Below are positions 22,386-32,031 of a stretch of DNA of 40,738 bases, piece after piece. The notes below the pieces were generated by a model. It did no database searches. It worked only from the letters and a program-made list of their open reading frames with translations, and was not told the DNA's origin. A program made the translations under genes and the position numbers. The stretch's first letter is position 1; the number at the start of each line of letters is the position of its first letter. This DNA is from Planctomycetia bacterium (GTDB lineage Bacteria > Planctomycetota > Phycisphaerae > FEN-1346). Location: positions 1 to 40,738 of the forward strand of contig PMZT01000292.1 of the NCBI GenBank assembly GCA_003170085.1, written 5' to 3'.

Positions 22386-24065
22386 TTACGCACGGCGCCG
22401 CCGCGGTCTCCGCCGGCTGCCCTTGAGGAGGCCCGCGCTCTTCGCCAGGCGCGATGCCAGACGGTCCAGGGCGTCGGACCGGTCCAAGGGGTCCAGGTGA
22501 ACGTTGATGAGCGAGAAGCCGGCGGCGTTGCCGCGAGCCTGGGCGAGGGCCGCCTCGAGGTCGCCCTCGGTCCGGACCTCGCAGCCCCACCCGGCGCGGA
22601 GGAGTTCGGGCCACTTATGATATGCCCAGTCGTGGATATCGTTATACGGTCCATCCTTCAGGAACCGCTCCGTGGTGTAGCCCTTGTTGTTCAGCACGAA
22701 GATGATCGGGTTGAGGCCGTACTTCACGACCGTCGAGAGCTCCTGCCCGGTCATCTGGAACGCCCCGTCGCCGACGAACACGACCGGCCTGAGGCGCGGC
22801 CGCCCGATCTGCGCCCCCACGGCCGCCGGAACGCCGAAGCCCATCGACGTGTAATACGCCGGGCTGATGAACTCCGTGCGCCGGTGGATAACGAGGTCGG
22901 CGGCGCCGAAGAGGCTGTCGCCGACGTCCGAGATCACCGCGAATTCGTCCTCCAGAAAATCGTTCATGCGGGCGAAGAAGCGCCGGACGGTCATCTTGCG
23001 GCCCGGCTGCGCATGGAACGGCTTGGGCGGGGCCGGCGGCACGGGCGGCGCCCGGCGACAGCGGTCGATCGGGGCCGCGATCAGGCCGCGCAGGAAATCG
23101 CGCAGCGTGATCTCCTCGAACTGGTGATGGCGGATGGCGATCCGCTCGGAGTTCGCGTTGATCGTCCGCGACACGTCGAGGTTGGCCGTGAAGATGCCAA
23201 GGTCGATGTCGGTCATGAACTCGCCCAGGATCAGCAGGCAGTCGGCCTGCTCCACGGCCTTGCGGACCTCGTCGCGGCCCATCGCGCCCTCGTACACGCC
23301 CAGGTACTGCGGGTGACGCTCGGAGATCACCGACTTCCCGAGCAGCGTGGCCGCCACGGGGTAGCCGCTCCGTTCCACCAGGCGCAGCAGCATGTCCTGG
23401 AGGCCGAAGCGGTGGACCTCCACGCCGGCCAGGATGACCGGCCGCCGGGCGGCGCACAGCATGGCAGCGGCTTCGCCCACCGCCTCGCGGAGCGTCGCGG
23501 GGTCGCTGGGGACCGGCGCCGACGGCAGCGGCGCGGGGCGGGCACACGGCCGGTCGACCATGTCGCGCGGCAGCTCGAGGTACACCGGCCGCTTGGTCCG
23601 CAGGCAGGCGGCAATCGTTTCGTCGATCTGGCCGGGGGCGCGGGCGGGGTCCTCCAGCGCCGCCGACGCCACCGTGACCTGCTCGAAGATCAGCCGCTGC
23701 GTGTTGAAGTCCTTCACCCGGTGATGCAGCAGCGGCGAGCGGATCCGTTCGCGCATCCCCGGCGCCCCGCTGATGACGATCAGGGGCGATTTCTCGGCGT
23801 ATGCCCCGGCGACCGCATTGAGGGCGCTCAGCCCGCCCACGCAGTACGTCACGCACAGGGCGCCCAGGCCGTTGACGCGGGCGTAGGCGTCGGCGGCAAA
23901 GCCCGCCCCGGCCTCGGTGCAGGTGCCGATGACGCGCAGCGGGCTGCGGCTGAGCATGTCGTAGAAGTTCAAGACGTAGTCGCCGGGGATGCCGAAGACG
24001 TGCTTCAGCCCGCGTTCGCGGAGGCGATGAATCAGGTACTTGCCCACCGTCATCGATTCTGCCAT
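22386..24065 (-). CDS. Thiamine-diphosphate 2-oxoacid decarboxylase (pyruvate/indolepyruvate decarboxylase type)
   Basis: 559 residues, three-domain TPP enzyme. N-terminal PYR domain with FGIPGDYVLNFYDML and the TPP-activating glutamate E51 (CTEAGAGFAADAYAR), and a paired H114-H115 as in pyruvate and indolepyruvate decarboxylases. The central domain lacks an obvious FAD site. The PP domain (residues about 360-540) has the cofactor motif GDGAFQMTGQELS through NN at 432-460 and NKGYTTE. The reaction would be non-oxidative decarboxylation of a 2-oxoacid to an aldehyde; the substrate is not readable. The C-terminus is Arg-rich. ATG 24065 is preceded by AAGGAG. It is monocistronic and divergent from the macroglobulin gene. 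Possible -10 TATAAT at 24125-24120 with a palindromic TTTCCGGAAA next to it. Confidence 0.9.
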   Translation of the reverse strand: MAESMTVGKYLIHRLRERGLKHVFGIPGDYVLNFYDMLSRSPLRVIGTCTEAGAGFAADAYARVNGLGALCVTYCVGGLSALNAVAGAYAEKSPLIVISGAPGMRERIRSPLLHHRVKDFNTQRLIFEQVTVASAALEDPARAPGQIDETIAACLRTKRPVYLELPRDMVDRPCARPAPLPSAPVPSDPATLREAVGEAAAMLCAARRPVILAGVEVHRFGLQDMLLRLVERSGYPVAATLLGKSVISERHPQYLGVYEGAMGRDEVRKAVEQADCLLILGEFMTDIDLGIFTANLDVSRTINANSERIAIRHHQFEEITLRDFLRGLIAAPIDRCRRAPPVPPAPPKPFHAQPGRKMTVRRFFARMNDFLEDEFAVISDVGDSLFGAADLVIHRRTEFISPAYYTSMGFGVPAAVGAQIGRPRLRPVVFVGDGAFQMTGQELSTVVKYGLNPIIFVLNNKGYTTERFLKDGPYNDIHDWAYHKWPELLRAGWGCEVRTEGDLEAALAQARGNAAGFSLINVHLDPLDRSDALDRLASRLAKSAGLLKGSRRRPRRRRA

Positions 24066-24119
24066 GGACCGGAATCTCCTTGGGTACGGCCGCCGCACGT
24101 TGTCCGCGCCACGCTTTCC

Positions 24120-24139
24120 ATTATAGTGTTTCCGGAAAA
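24120..24139 (-). promoter_or_regulatory. Possible -10 and adjacent palindrome for the TPP enzyme gene
   Basis: Minus-strand TATAAT at 24125-24120, and the 10-bp palindrome TTTCCGGAAA at 24130-24139, placed where a repressor or activator could bind. The -35 is poor. Confidence 0.35.
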
Positions 24140-24299
24140 GGGTTGCACTGGCGCGGTCGGCAGCATATCGTAGGAATTTGCCCGAGCTGTACATCCTGCA
24201 ATTGCGAGCCGTGCAACCAAACGCACGTTGGATCATGGTCATGTCTTTCTGTCGCGCCCCAGATCATTTCCCGCCGTGCCAAACCTCTAGGAGCTTGCG

Positions 24300-27200
24300 A
24301 TGTTGGGGATCAACCGAAGGTTCTGGATTCTTGCCGCCGTTCTTGTCGCCGTCAATGCCGCGGGCGTCGTCTGGATCCATTACGATCTGAAGCGCGCCTC
24401 GGAGCACATGGTCCGACTGCTGGCGGCAACACTCGAGCCCAACACGGCCGCCGCCGACCGGCTGTCGTTCGTCTTCGACCGCAGCCTCGTGCCCGAGACC
24501 GCCGTCGGCCAGACCGAGCCGGTCGAACTCTTCAGGCTCCAGCCGGCGTGGCCCGGCAAGTGGGTCTGGACCGCCCGCGAGCGCATCGAGTACCAGGTGG
24601 AGAAGCCCCTGCCCCCGGGCCGCGTGTTTCACGCCATCTGCGGCCCGGCGTTCGCCGCCCGGACCGGCCGCAGCCTGGACGGCGACCAGGAGATCGTCTT
24701 CAAGACCGCGGCGCTCGCGCTGGAAGGCTGCGACGTGATCGCCACCGACGACTCCAACGTCACGCTCGACCTGACCTTCAACCAGCCGGTCGACCCAGGC
24801 GACCTCCTGCGCCACCTGAGCTTCTTTGACGACAAGAGTTCCGCGCCGCTCCACAACCCACAGTGCCTGACGCAGACGGCCGACAAGAAGCTGGCCGTGC
24901 GGTCGCCGTGGCCGCCGTCGGGCGAACTCCGCATGGTCCTCCAGGAACAACTGGCCGGCTACAAGGCCGAGGTGCCGCTGGAGGAGAAGGTGGTCAAGAC
25001 GTTCAGCGTCACGCCGGCGTTCACGCTGCTCTCGGCCGGCCGCGATCACTACCTGGCCGTGGAGGACAATGTTACGGTGCGCCTGCACTTCAGCCGCACG
25101 CTGAACACGGAGCAGAAACTCCCGCCGCTGACCATTACACCGGCGCTGCCCACGGTGGCGGGAGTCGAGAAAGTGCAGGTCCACCGCCGCGATAACGACC
25201 TGGAGGTCACCGGCCCGTTCAAGTCAGGCGTAACCTACACGTTCAAGGTGCCCGGCACGCTGCTGGACACCGGCGGCAAGACGCTCGGCGAGGAGAAGTC
25301 GATCACCCTTGAGATCGGGAAGCGCCAGCCCACCATTTCGATCACGCACTCGCGCGGCGTCCTCTCACCGCGCGGCAACCTGCTGGTCGATGCCAAGGTC
25401 GTGAACGTGTCGGCCCTCAAGATCACGGCGTCGCGCGTGCACGAGAATAACCTGGTGGCCCACTTGCACGGCACCGGGACCGAGGGCACCTCGCGCTCGC
25501 TCGGCGAAAAGACCGTCAAGCTCGACTTCCCGCCCGACGTTCCGCAGAAGGTCGCCCTTGACCTCCGGGAGGTCGTGGGGAATCGCTACGGAATCTACTC
25601 GGTCAACGTGACCGCGACCGACTGCCGGTGGACCTCCGACGAGGCCATCGTCACCTGCACTGACCTGGCGATCACCGCCAAGCGCAGCCGCAGCGGCCTG
25701 CTCGTGTGGGTAACCAGCCTGGAAACGGGCAAGCCCGTCGGCGGCGCCCTGGTCAAGGCCGTCAGCCTGAACAACCAGGTTCTGGCCTCGGGCAAGACCG
25801 ACGAGCACGGCATCGCCGCCCTCGCCGTCGCAGCCAACCATCCCGACGGGGCGCCGTGGGCCGTCATCGTCGAGAAGGACGGCGACATCAGTTACCTCGA
25901 ACTGAACGACAACCAGTGGATGCTCGACGACGTCGACCAGTCCGGCCGCCCGTACGCCGAGACCTACGAGGTCATGCTCTACCCGGAGCGCGGCGTCTAC
26001 CGGCCGGGCGACACGGTGTTCCTCACGGGCATCCTCCGCGACGGCGCGGGGCACGTCCCGCCGCCGCTGCCGTTGACCGTCAAGGTGGTGCGCCCCGACG
26101 GCCGCGAGGTGGCGGACCTCGCCGCCCGGACCGAGGCCGACCGCCAGGGCGTTTTCCAGGTGCAGTTCACGCCGCGCGAAGATGCGCAGACCGGGCAGTA
26201 CGCATTCCGCGTAACCCTGCCCGGCGACAAGAAGGAACTCGGCTCGTGCCACGCGCTCATCGAGGCGTTCGTCCCCGTGCGGATGGAGGTCAAAGCCAAG
26301 CTCTCCGCGGCGCGGTTCGGCCCCGCCGACACGCCCGAGATCGAGGTCTCTGGCCGGTACCTGTGGGACCAGCCGGCCGCCAAGGTGCCGCTGACGGTTG
26401 ACGGCTCTCTGACCACGGCCACGTTCGCCTCGAAGCAGCACCCCGGCTTCCGTTTCGGCACATCGGCCACAACCAAGGTACTCCCGCTCCCGAAGCTTGC
26501 CGGCGAGTTGGATGAGCATGGCAAGAGCAGCATGAAGGTCGAACTGCCCAAGTCGTCGCTCAAGGGCTACTATCGCGTCGCGCTGGTGGCCACGGTGACC
26601 GAGCCGGGCGGCCGGTCGGTCAGCGACTACGCCACGGCGGTCCTCGACAAGCTTGACCGGCACATCGGCATGCGCCTGGCGGCCGGGCAGGTGGTAGGCA
26701 TCGGCACGCCCGTCGCGGTGGCGTGGGTCCGCGTGACCGGCGTCGATGCGCCGGCGGCGCCGGGCGAGATGGATATGCAACTGGCCCGCGTGGAGTACGA
26801 CACGGTCCTCAAGAAGGTCGGCGACCGTCACGTCTGGCAGTCCGTCGAACGCACCGACCCGATCGAGACCCGCGAGGTCAAGCCGGGCGAAGCCGCGGGC
26901 AACCTGCAGGTCACCTGCATGGCGGCGGGGATGTACCGCGTGACCCTGACCGACCGCCAGACCGGCAGCGCATCGCAACTGGACTTTTACGCCTCGGAGA
27001 GCGGCGCGGGGCCGCTGAGCCTCGAAATGAACCGCCCCGAGCGGCTCCAAATCATCCTCGACAAGGAGAAGTACCTGCCCGGCGACACCGTGAGGGTGCT
27101 CGTGCGGAGCCCGCTGGCGGGAACGCTCCTCCTGACGCTCGAGACCGACAAGGTCGTCGCGCCGTACGTAGTGGAAGTAGCCGCCAACAGCGCCGAGCTC

Positions 27201-29804
27201 CAGGTGCCCCTGCCGCAGGACCTCCGCGGCGGCGCGTTCATCACCGCCACCGTCGTCCGAGCCGTTGACCCCAAGCAAACGAGCTGGCTGCCGCATCGCG
27301 CGATGGGCATGGCGCGGGTCGTGGTCGATCACACCGCGCAGCAGATTCCGCTCGCGCTGACCGCGCCGCCGAAGGCCCGGCCCGGCGAGGCCGTGTCGAT
27401 CACCGTCGAGACCGGCGCCCCGAGCGACCCCGATCATCCGGCGCTGGTGCACCTGTGGGCGGTTGATGAGGGGATCCTGCTGGCCGCCGCCTACCAGACG
27501 CCCAACGCCGAGGCGTTCTTCCTGCGGCCGCGCAGGCCGGGCGTCGAGACCGCCGACCTCTTCTTCTGCCTGTTGCCCGACTACACGCGGCCGGCCGGCA
27601 TGACCCGCATCGGCGCCGACCGCGACGAGTTCAACGTCGATAAGCTCCGCCGCAGCCCCGTGGCCACCCGCCGGCGCGAACCGGCGGTGATCTGGCGGAC
27701 GGCGGCGCTCGCCGACCGCGCGGGCCGACTGACCGTCGAAATGAAGATGCCGGACCTGACCGGCCAGATGCGCCTGATGGCCGTGGCCGTCGATCACGAT
27801 CGCTACGGCCGCGCCGAGAAACCCGTCACGCTTACGCAGCCGCTGATCGCCGAGGCCACGTGGCCGCGGTTCGCGGCGCCCGGCGACACGTTCGAGGTGC
27901 CGCTCAAGCTCTTCAACTCCACCGACCGGCCGATCGCTGTGCGCGCCGCCGTCAAGATCACCGGGCCGGTGCAGGTGGCGCCCGATGCGGCGCTCGACCG
28001 CCTGGAGGTCAAACCGGGCGAGCCGGTCACGCGATTCCTCAAGGTCACGGCGAAGGAACTGGGGCCGGTCGAGACGACCATTGAGGTGGCCCCGGCCGAT
28101 GCGCCAGACCCGGCGCTCTCGGCCCACACGACCGCGAGCTTCGCCGTCCGCCCCGCCACGGCACTTCACGGCGAGGTCAAGCTGACGGCGCTCGCCGCCG
28201 GCGAGAAGTTCACCTTCGCCCCGTCCGGCGACTTCGTCAAGGGCACGGTCCGCGCCACGGTTGACGTGAGCGCGCGGCCGGGCGTCCACCTGGGGCCGGC
28301 CCTCGAGCGGCTCATTCACTACCCGTACGGCTGCGTCGAGCAGACGAGCAGCCAGCTCCTGGCGCTCGTGTACGCGCCGGGCGTTCTTGGCCCCGACCGC
28401 GCCGACGCCATCTCGCAGATGGTGCAGGCCGGCATCGCGCGGCTGTGGTCGATGCAAACCCGCTCGGGCGGCCTGAGCTACTGGCCCGGCGACACCCACC
28501 CCTGCCTCTGGGGCACCGCTTACGCCTCCACCTGCCTGCTCGAGGCCCGCATGGCCGGCCACACGGTCGAGCCGCGATTCACCCGCGAGCTTGTCAAGTA
28601 CATGACGGCGCAACTCAACAGCCAGGGCGACAACACGACCGGTGACGGCGAGGCCGACGAGAACACCAAGGCCCTGATCACGCGCGTGCTGGCCGTCTTC
28701 GGCGATCCGCCGCACGGCTGGATGGCCCGCCTGGCGGAGCACGAGGACAAGCTCGACGTGGCCGGCCGCGCGCACCTTGCCGCCGCCTTCTTCGCCGCCG
28801 GGCGCAAAGACCGCGCCCTGGCGCTCCTGCCGCGCACCGTGCCGACCAAGGACGCCGGAATCACGACCGAGGGGCGGCTGATCTCGCCCGTGCGGCAGGA
28901 CGCGGTGCTCCTGTCGGTCCTCCTCGAGATCGATCCAAAGAATCCGCTCGTCGGGCCGCTGGCCGCCCGGCTTGAGAAGGCCCGCATCAACGGTTGCTGG
29001 GGTACCACGCTGGATAACGCCGGCGCCATTGCGGCGCTCTCGCGGTATCAGGCGGCCGCCGGCGCCGAGAAGCCGGAGTTCTCGGGCACGATCCGGCTGG
29101 GCCAGGAGACGCCCGTTGCCTTCGACCACACGAAACCCGTTTCCCACAAGTTCGCGAGCGTCGCCGGGCCGATCGAGATCGTCTCCAGCGGCACCGGCAC
29201 GATTTACATCTCCGTCAGCGCCGAGGGCCTGGCCACGAAGGAGGCGCTGAAGCCGTACAGCCACGACCTCAAGGTCGAGCGCCGCTGGTTCGGCACCGAC
29301 GGCAAGCGCGTCGATCCGCTGAAGCTGCGCGTGGGCGACCTCGTGCGCGTGGTCATCACCGTGTCGTCGCCGCGCGAAGTGAAGAACATCGCCATCGTCG
29401 ACGCCCTGCCCGGCGGCATGGAGGTCGAGAACCCGCGGCTGGCCACCTCGGCCAAGGGGCTGCCCGACGCCGCGCCCGACGATTCCGATCGGTCGAAGGA
29501 CAGCGACGCCGCTGCCCCGGCCGACGCCGACGCAACTGACTCTAACGCGCCGCAACCGCCCCATGCCAAGCTGGATCGGCCCGATCACGTGGAGTTTCTG
29601 GATGACCGCGTCGTCCTCTTCTGCGGCGTGGGGCCCAAGGCGCAGGTCTTCAGTTACGCCCTGCGCGTGATTGCCGCCGGCGAGTTCGACGTGCCGCCGA
29701 TCCAAGCGTCGTGCATGTACGATCCGTCCGCCGCCTGCCTGGGCGAAACGGGCCTGTCCGCCGAAGCCGCCGCGAAGGCGGGCCGCGTCAGGATACAGAA
29801 GTGA
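24300..29804 (+). CDS. Bacterial alpha-2-macroglobulin (YfhM-like), thioester type
   Basis: 1834 residues. An N-terminal membrane helix (8-26) with no lipobox suggests anchoring by a signal anchor instead of the lipid used by E. coli YfhM. A series of macroglobulin domains follows (for example VYRPGDTVFLTGILRDGAG near residue 565 and LPGDTVRVLVRSPL near 925), then the alpha-helical thioester domain with the reactive motif PYGCVEQTSSQ (C1345, Q1348). It should trap proteases attacking the cell and act beside PBP1C, encoded immediately downstream with a 4-bp overlap, the classic arrangement for guarding and repairing the wall. Start supported by TAGGAG. The C-terminus carries a repeat-derived insert (LSAEAAAKAG). 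Confidence 0.93.
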   Translation: MLGINRRFWILAAVLVAVNAAGVVWIHYDLKRASEHMVRLLAATLEPNTAAADRLSFVFDRSLVPETAVGQTEPVELFRLQPAWPGKWVWTARERIEYQVEKPLPPGRVFHAICGPAFAARTGRSLDGDQEIVFKTAALALEGCDVIATDDSNVTLDLTFNQPVDPGDLLRHLSFFDDKSSAPLHNPQCLTQTADKKLAVRSPWPPSGELRMVLQEQLAGYKAEVPLEEKVVKTFSVTPAFTLLSAGRDHYLAVEDNVTVRLHFSRTLNTEQKLPPLTITPALPTVAGVEKVQVHRRDNDLEVTGPFKSGVTYTFKVPGTLLDTGGKTLGEEKSITLEIGKRQPTISITHSRGVLSPRGNLLVDAKVVNVSALKITASRVHENNLVAHLHGTGTEGTSRSLGEKTVKLDFPPDVPQKVALDLREVVGNRYGIYSVNVTATDCRWTSDEAIVTCTDLAITAKRSRSGLLVWVTSLETGKPVGGALVKAVSLNNQVLASGKTDEHGIAALAVAANHPDGAPWAVIVEKDGDISYLELNDNQWMLDDVDQSGRPYAETYEVMLYPERGVYRPGDTVFLTGILRDGAGHVPPPLPLTVKVVRPDGREVADLAARTEADRQGVFQVQFTPREDAQTGQYAFRVTLPGDKKELGSCHALIEAFVPVRMEVKAKLSAARFGPADTPEIEVSGRYLWDQPAAKVPLTVDGSLTTATFASKQHPGFRFGTSATTKVLPLPKLAGELDEHGKSSMKVELPKSSLKGYYRVALVATVTEPGGRSVSDYATAVLDKLDRHIGMRLAAGQVVGIGTPVAVAWVRVTGVDAPAAPGEMDMQLARVEYDTVLKKVGDRHVWQSVERTDPIETREVKPGEAAGNLQVTCMAAGMYRVTLTDRQTGSASQLDFYASESGAGPLSLEMNRPERLQIILDKEKYLPGDTVRVLVRSPLAGTLLLTLETDKVVAPYVVEVAANSAELQVPLPQDLRGGAFITATVVRAVDPKQTSWLPHRAMGMARVVVDHTAQQIPLALTAPPKARPGEAVSITVETGAPSDPDHPALVHLWAVDEGILLAAAYQTPNAEAFFLRPRRPGVETADLFFCLLPDYTRPAGMTRIGADRDEFNVDKLRRSPVATRRREPAVIWRTAALADRAGRLTVEMKMPDLTGQMRLMAVAVDHDRYGRAEKPVTLTQPLIAEATWPRFAAPGDTFEVPLKLFNSTDRPIAVRAAVKITGPVQVAPDAALDRLEVKPGEPVTRFLKVTAKELGPVETTIEVAPADAPDPALSAHTTASFAVRPATALHGEVKLTALAAGEKFTFAPSGDFVKGTVRATVDVSARPGVHLGPALERLIHYPYGCVEQTSSQLLALVYAPGVLGPDRADAISQMVQAGIARLWSMQTRSGGLSYWPGDTHPCLWGTAYASTCLLEARMAGHTVEPRFTRELVKYMTAQLNSQGDNTTGDGEADENTKALITRVLAVFGDPPHGWMARLAEHEDKLDVAGRAHLAAAFFAAGRKDRALALLPRTVPTKDAGITTEGRLISPVRQDAVLLSVLLEIDPKNPLVGPLAARLEKARINGCWGTTLDNAGAIAALSRYQAAAGAEKPEFSGTIRLGQETPVAFDHTKPVSHKFASVAGPIEIVSSGTGTIYISVSAEGLATKEALKPYSHDLKVERRWFGTDGKRVDPLKLRVGDLVRVVITVSSPREVKNIAIVDALPGGMEVENPRLATSAKGLPDAAPDDSDRSKDSDAAAPADADATDSNAPQPPHAKLDRPDHVEFLDDRVVLFCGVGPKAQVFSYALRVIAAGEFDVPPIQASCMYDPSAACLGETGLSAEAAAKAGRVRIQK
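29754..29783. repeat. Palindromic repeat inserted in the macroglobulin reading frame
   Basis: A copy of the family 1 repeat found at 305-570. Here it is read as LSAEAAAKAG; in the DUF2934 gene the opposite strand gives AFAKASADK. It lies 7 codons before the end of the protein, where extra residues should be tolerated. Confidence 0.65.
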
Positions 29805-31888
29805 TTCACTCGGAAACACCAAAGACACCGCGCCGGCGGGCACGCCCTCTCAGGCGGCTCTTGAGGGGCGTGCTCGCCGCGGCCGCGGCCATGACCCTGG
29901 CCTGGCTGATCGCCTCGTGGCTGCTGCCGTTTCCCGAGGAGCGCCTGGACCGCTGGGGCGCCAGCCCGTGCGTCCTCGACGTGCGCGGCCGGCCGATGCT
30001 CAGCCTGGTCGCGAGCGACGACCAGTGGCGCCTGCCCGTGCCCCTACGGGAGATATCGCCGTGGCTCGCCAAGGCCACCGTGGCCACCGAGGACCGCCGC
30101 TTCTACTCGCATCCCGGCGTCGACCCCGTGGCGATCGTGCGGGCAGCCGCGAGCAACCTCCTGGCCCGCCGCATCGTCTCGGGCGCGAGCACGCTTGATA
30201 TGCAGGTCTGTCGCATGATGGACGACCGGCCGCGCACCCTCTGGTCCAAGCTGGTCGAGTCGTTCCGCGCCGTGCAACTCGAACGCCTGAAGAGCAAGGA
30301 CGATATCCTGGCGCTCTACCTCAACACCGCGCCGTACGGCAGCAACCTGCGCGGCGTGGAGGCGGCGTCGCTGGCCTATTTCGGCAAACACGCCAGGGAC
30401 CTCTCCTTGGCCGAGGCGGCGCTCGTGGCCGGCCTGCCCCAGTCGCCCAGCCGTCTGCGGGCCGACAGGAACCTGGCCGGCGCCCTCGTCCGCCAGAAGG
30501 TCGTCCTGGCCCGCATGGCCGCCGCCGGCCTCATCACCGCCGACGAGCAGCGCCACGCCGGGGCCGACCCGATCCTCCTCTCGCCGGCATCGCGCACGCC
30601 GCCGGCCCCGCACGCCGCGTGGCTGGCGCTCCAGCAGCGGCCCCACGGCGGCCGAACGACCATCGACCTCGACATCCAAGCCGAGGTCCAGCGCCTGGCC
30701 GACGAGCACCGCCCGCGGCTGCCCGACGGAAGCGAGCAGGCCGTCGTCGTGATCGACATCGCCGATTCGGCCATCGTGGCGCTCGTCGGCTCGGCCGATG
30801 CGCGCGACCCCGTGGAGGGACAGGTCAACGGCGTGACGGCGCTGCGCAGCCCGGGGTCGGCCCTCAAGCCGTTCATTTACGCGGCGGCGTTCGAGGCCGG
30901 GCGGCTGAACGCCGAATCGACGGTCTACGACGTGCCGATCCAGCGCGCGGGCTGGAAGCCATCGAATTTTGATCATACGTTTACAGGCGAGGTCCCGGCC
31001 GCCGAGGCCCTGCGCCGGTCGCTCAACGTGCCGGCGATCCTCGTGGCCGAGGGCGTGGGCCTGGCCCGTTGCTGCGGCGTGCTGGAAGCGGCCGGCGTCC
31101 GCCTGCCGCCCGGCACCGAGGCCCGCGGCGGCCTGGCGCTGGCCGTCGGCGGCATCGACGTGACGCTTCTCGACCTGACCAACGCCTACGCCACCCTCGG
31201 GCGCGGGGGCATCCGCAGCACGCCGCGCCTGTTCGTCGATGAGCGGCCCGACGCCGCCCGCGCGCTCGACCCCGCCGCATGCCAGACCGTCAATGAGATC
31301 CTCTCCGTCCGCCACCGCCGGCCCGGCGGCCTGGAGGATTCCTCGCCGGCCGACGGCCCGTGGTTCATGTGGAAGACCGGCACGAGCGCCGGCCGCCGCG
31401 ACGCCTGGGCCGTGGGCCACAACACGCGCTATGCGATCGGCGTGTGGATCGGCCGGTTCCGCGGCACGGGTAGGATCGATTTCGTGGGCGCCTCGGCTGC
31501 GCAGCCGCTCGTGGCCGACCTGTTCCGCCTGCCGCGCCTGCGGGCCGCTGCGCCGCCACCGTCGCCGGCGCCGCTGGTGGTGCGCCGTCCGCTGCCGCCG
31601 CCCGCGGAGGCCGGCGGAGACCTGAGAATCCTCGCGCCGAGCGACGGCGAGACGTTCGTCGCCTTGGGCGGCAAGGCCGTCATCCGCCCGCTCGCCAACC
31701 TGCCGGGCGACCTGCAATGGTTCCTCAGCGGCCGCCTGCTCGATGCCCGCGACGCCGCGCGGCTGGAACTCCCGCCGGGCCGATACGAACTCCGCTGCGT
31801 GCAGCCCACTGGCCGGTCATCGTACGCGGTGCGCGTGACCGTCTGCCCGGCGATAGCCGCAAGGACCGAAGATACGCTCGTTCGGTGA
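29801..31888 (+). CDS. pbpC: Penicillin-binding protein 1C
   Basis: 695 residues from GTG 29801, which overlaps the macroglobulin stop (GTGA). Membrane anchor at about 21-42. Glycosyltransferase domain (about 65-230) with catalytic E97 in ATEDRRFYSHPG and GASTLDMQ. Transpeptidase domain (about 300-570) with SALK (S353, K356), SLN (407-409) and KTGT (525-528). A C-terminal BiPBP_C domain (about 610-690: LRILAPSDGETF ... GRYELRCV). It polymerises and can crosslink peptidoglycan, presumably for repair together with the macroglobulin. Its last 140 bases are duplicated downstream at 32813. Confidence 0.95.
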   Translation: MIHSETPKTPRRRARPLRRLLRGVLAAAAAMTLAWLIASWLLPFPEERLDRWGASPCVLDVRGRPMLSLVASDDQWRLPVPLREISPWLAKATVATEDRRFYSHPGVDPVAIVRAAASNLLARRIVSGASTLDMQVCRMMDDRPRTLWSKLVESFRAVQLERLKSKDDILALYLNTAPYGSNLRGVEAASLAYFGKHARDLSLAEAALVAGLPQSPSRLRADRNLAGALVRQKVVLARMAAAGLITADEQRHAGADPILLSPASRTPPAPHAAWLALQQRPHGGRTTIDLDIQAEVQRLADEHRPRLPDGSEQAVVVIDIADSAIVALVGSADARDPVEGQVNGVTALRSPGSALKPFIYAAAFEAGRLNAESTVYDVPIQRAGWKPSNFDHTFTGEVPAAEALRRSLNVPAILVAEGVGLARCCGVLEAAGVRLPPGTEARGGLALAVGGIDVTLLDLTNAYATLGRGGIRSTPRLFVDERPDAARALDPAACQTVNEILSVRHRRPGGLEDSSPADGPWFMWKTGTSAGRRDAWAVGHNTRYAIGVWIGRFRGTGRIDFVGASAAQPLVADLFRLPRLRAAAPPPSPAPLVVRRPLPPPAEAGGDLRILAPSDGETFVALGGKAVIRPLANLPGDLQWFLSGRLLDARDAARLELPPGRYELRCVQPTGRSSYAVRVTVCPAIAARTEDTLVR

Positions 31889-31898
31889 GGCCGTGACG
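31745..31898 (+). repeat. Direct repeat, copy 1: 3' end of pbpC
   Basis: 154 bp matching 32813-32966 without gaps, about 17 mismatches by eye (near 89% identity). It covers the end of the BiPBP_C domain, the stop codon and about 10 bases after it. Confidence 0.85.
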
Positions 31899-31985
31899 AT
31901 GGCGGCCGGGCCAGGCTCTCTGTAGAGTAACAGTACGTGATGGTTCGCTTCTTCGTGAGTGTGTGCGCAAAAGCCCGAGTTGGAC

Positions 31986-32014
31986 TGGACATGACGTGAT
32001 CCACGCTCTATACT
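31986..32014 (+). promoter_or_regulatory. Promoter of the HigBA-like pair
   Basis: -35 TGGACA (31986-31991), 17-bp spacer, -10 TATACT (32009-32014), 18 bases before the toxin ATG. Confidence 0.7.
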
Positions 32015-32031
32015 ACGAGGTAGGATAGACC

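Noticed and set aside
22497-24173. Plus-strand frame opposite the TPP enzyme
   Set aside because: Antisense shadow rich in Arg and His; the minus strand carries all TPP motifs.
25365-29843. Open frame of 1492 codons on the minus strand across the macroglobulin gene
   Set aside because: It is the mirror of a GC-rich real gene. Its composition is Arg/His/Gly-rich with no recognisable domain, whereas the plus strand has clear macroglobulin motifs.
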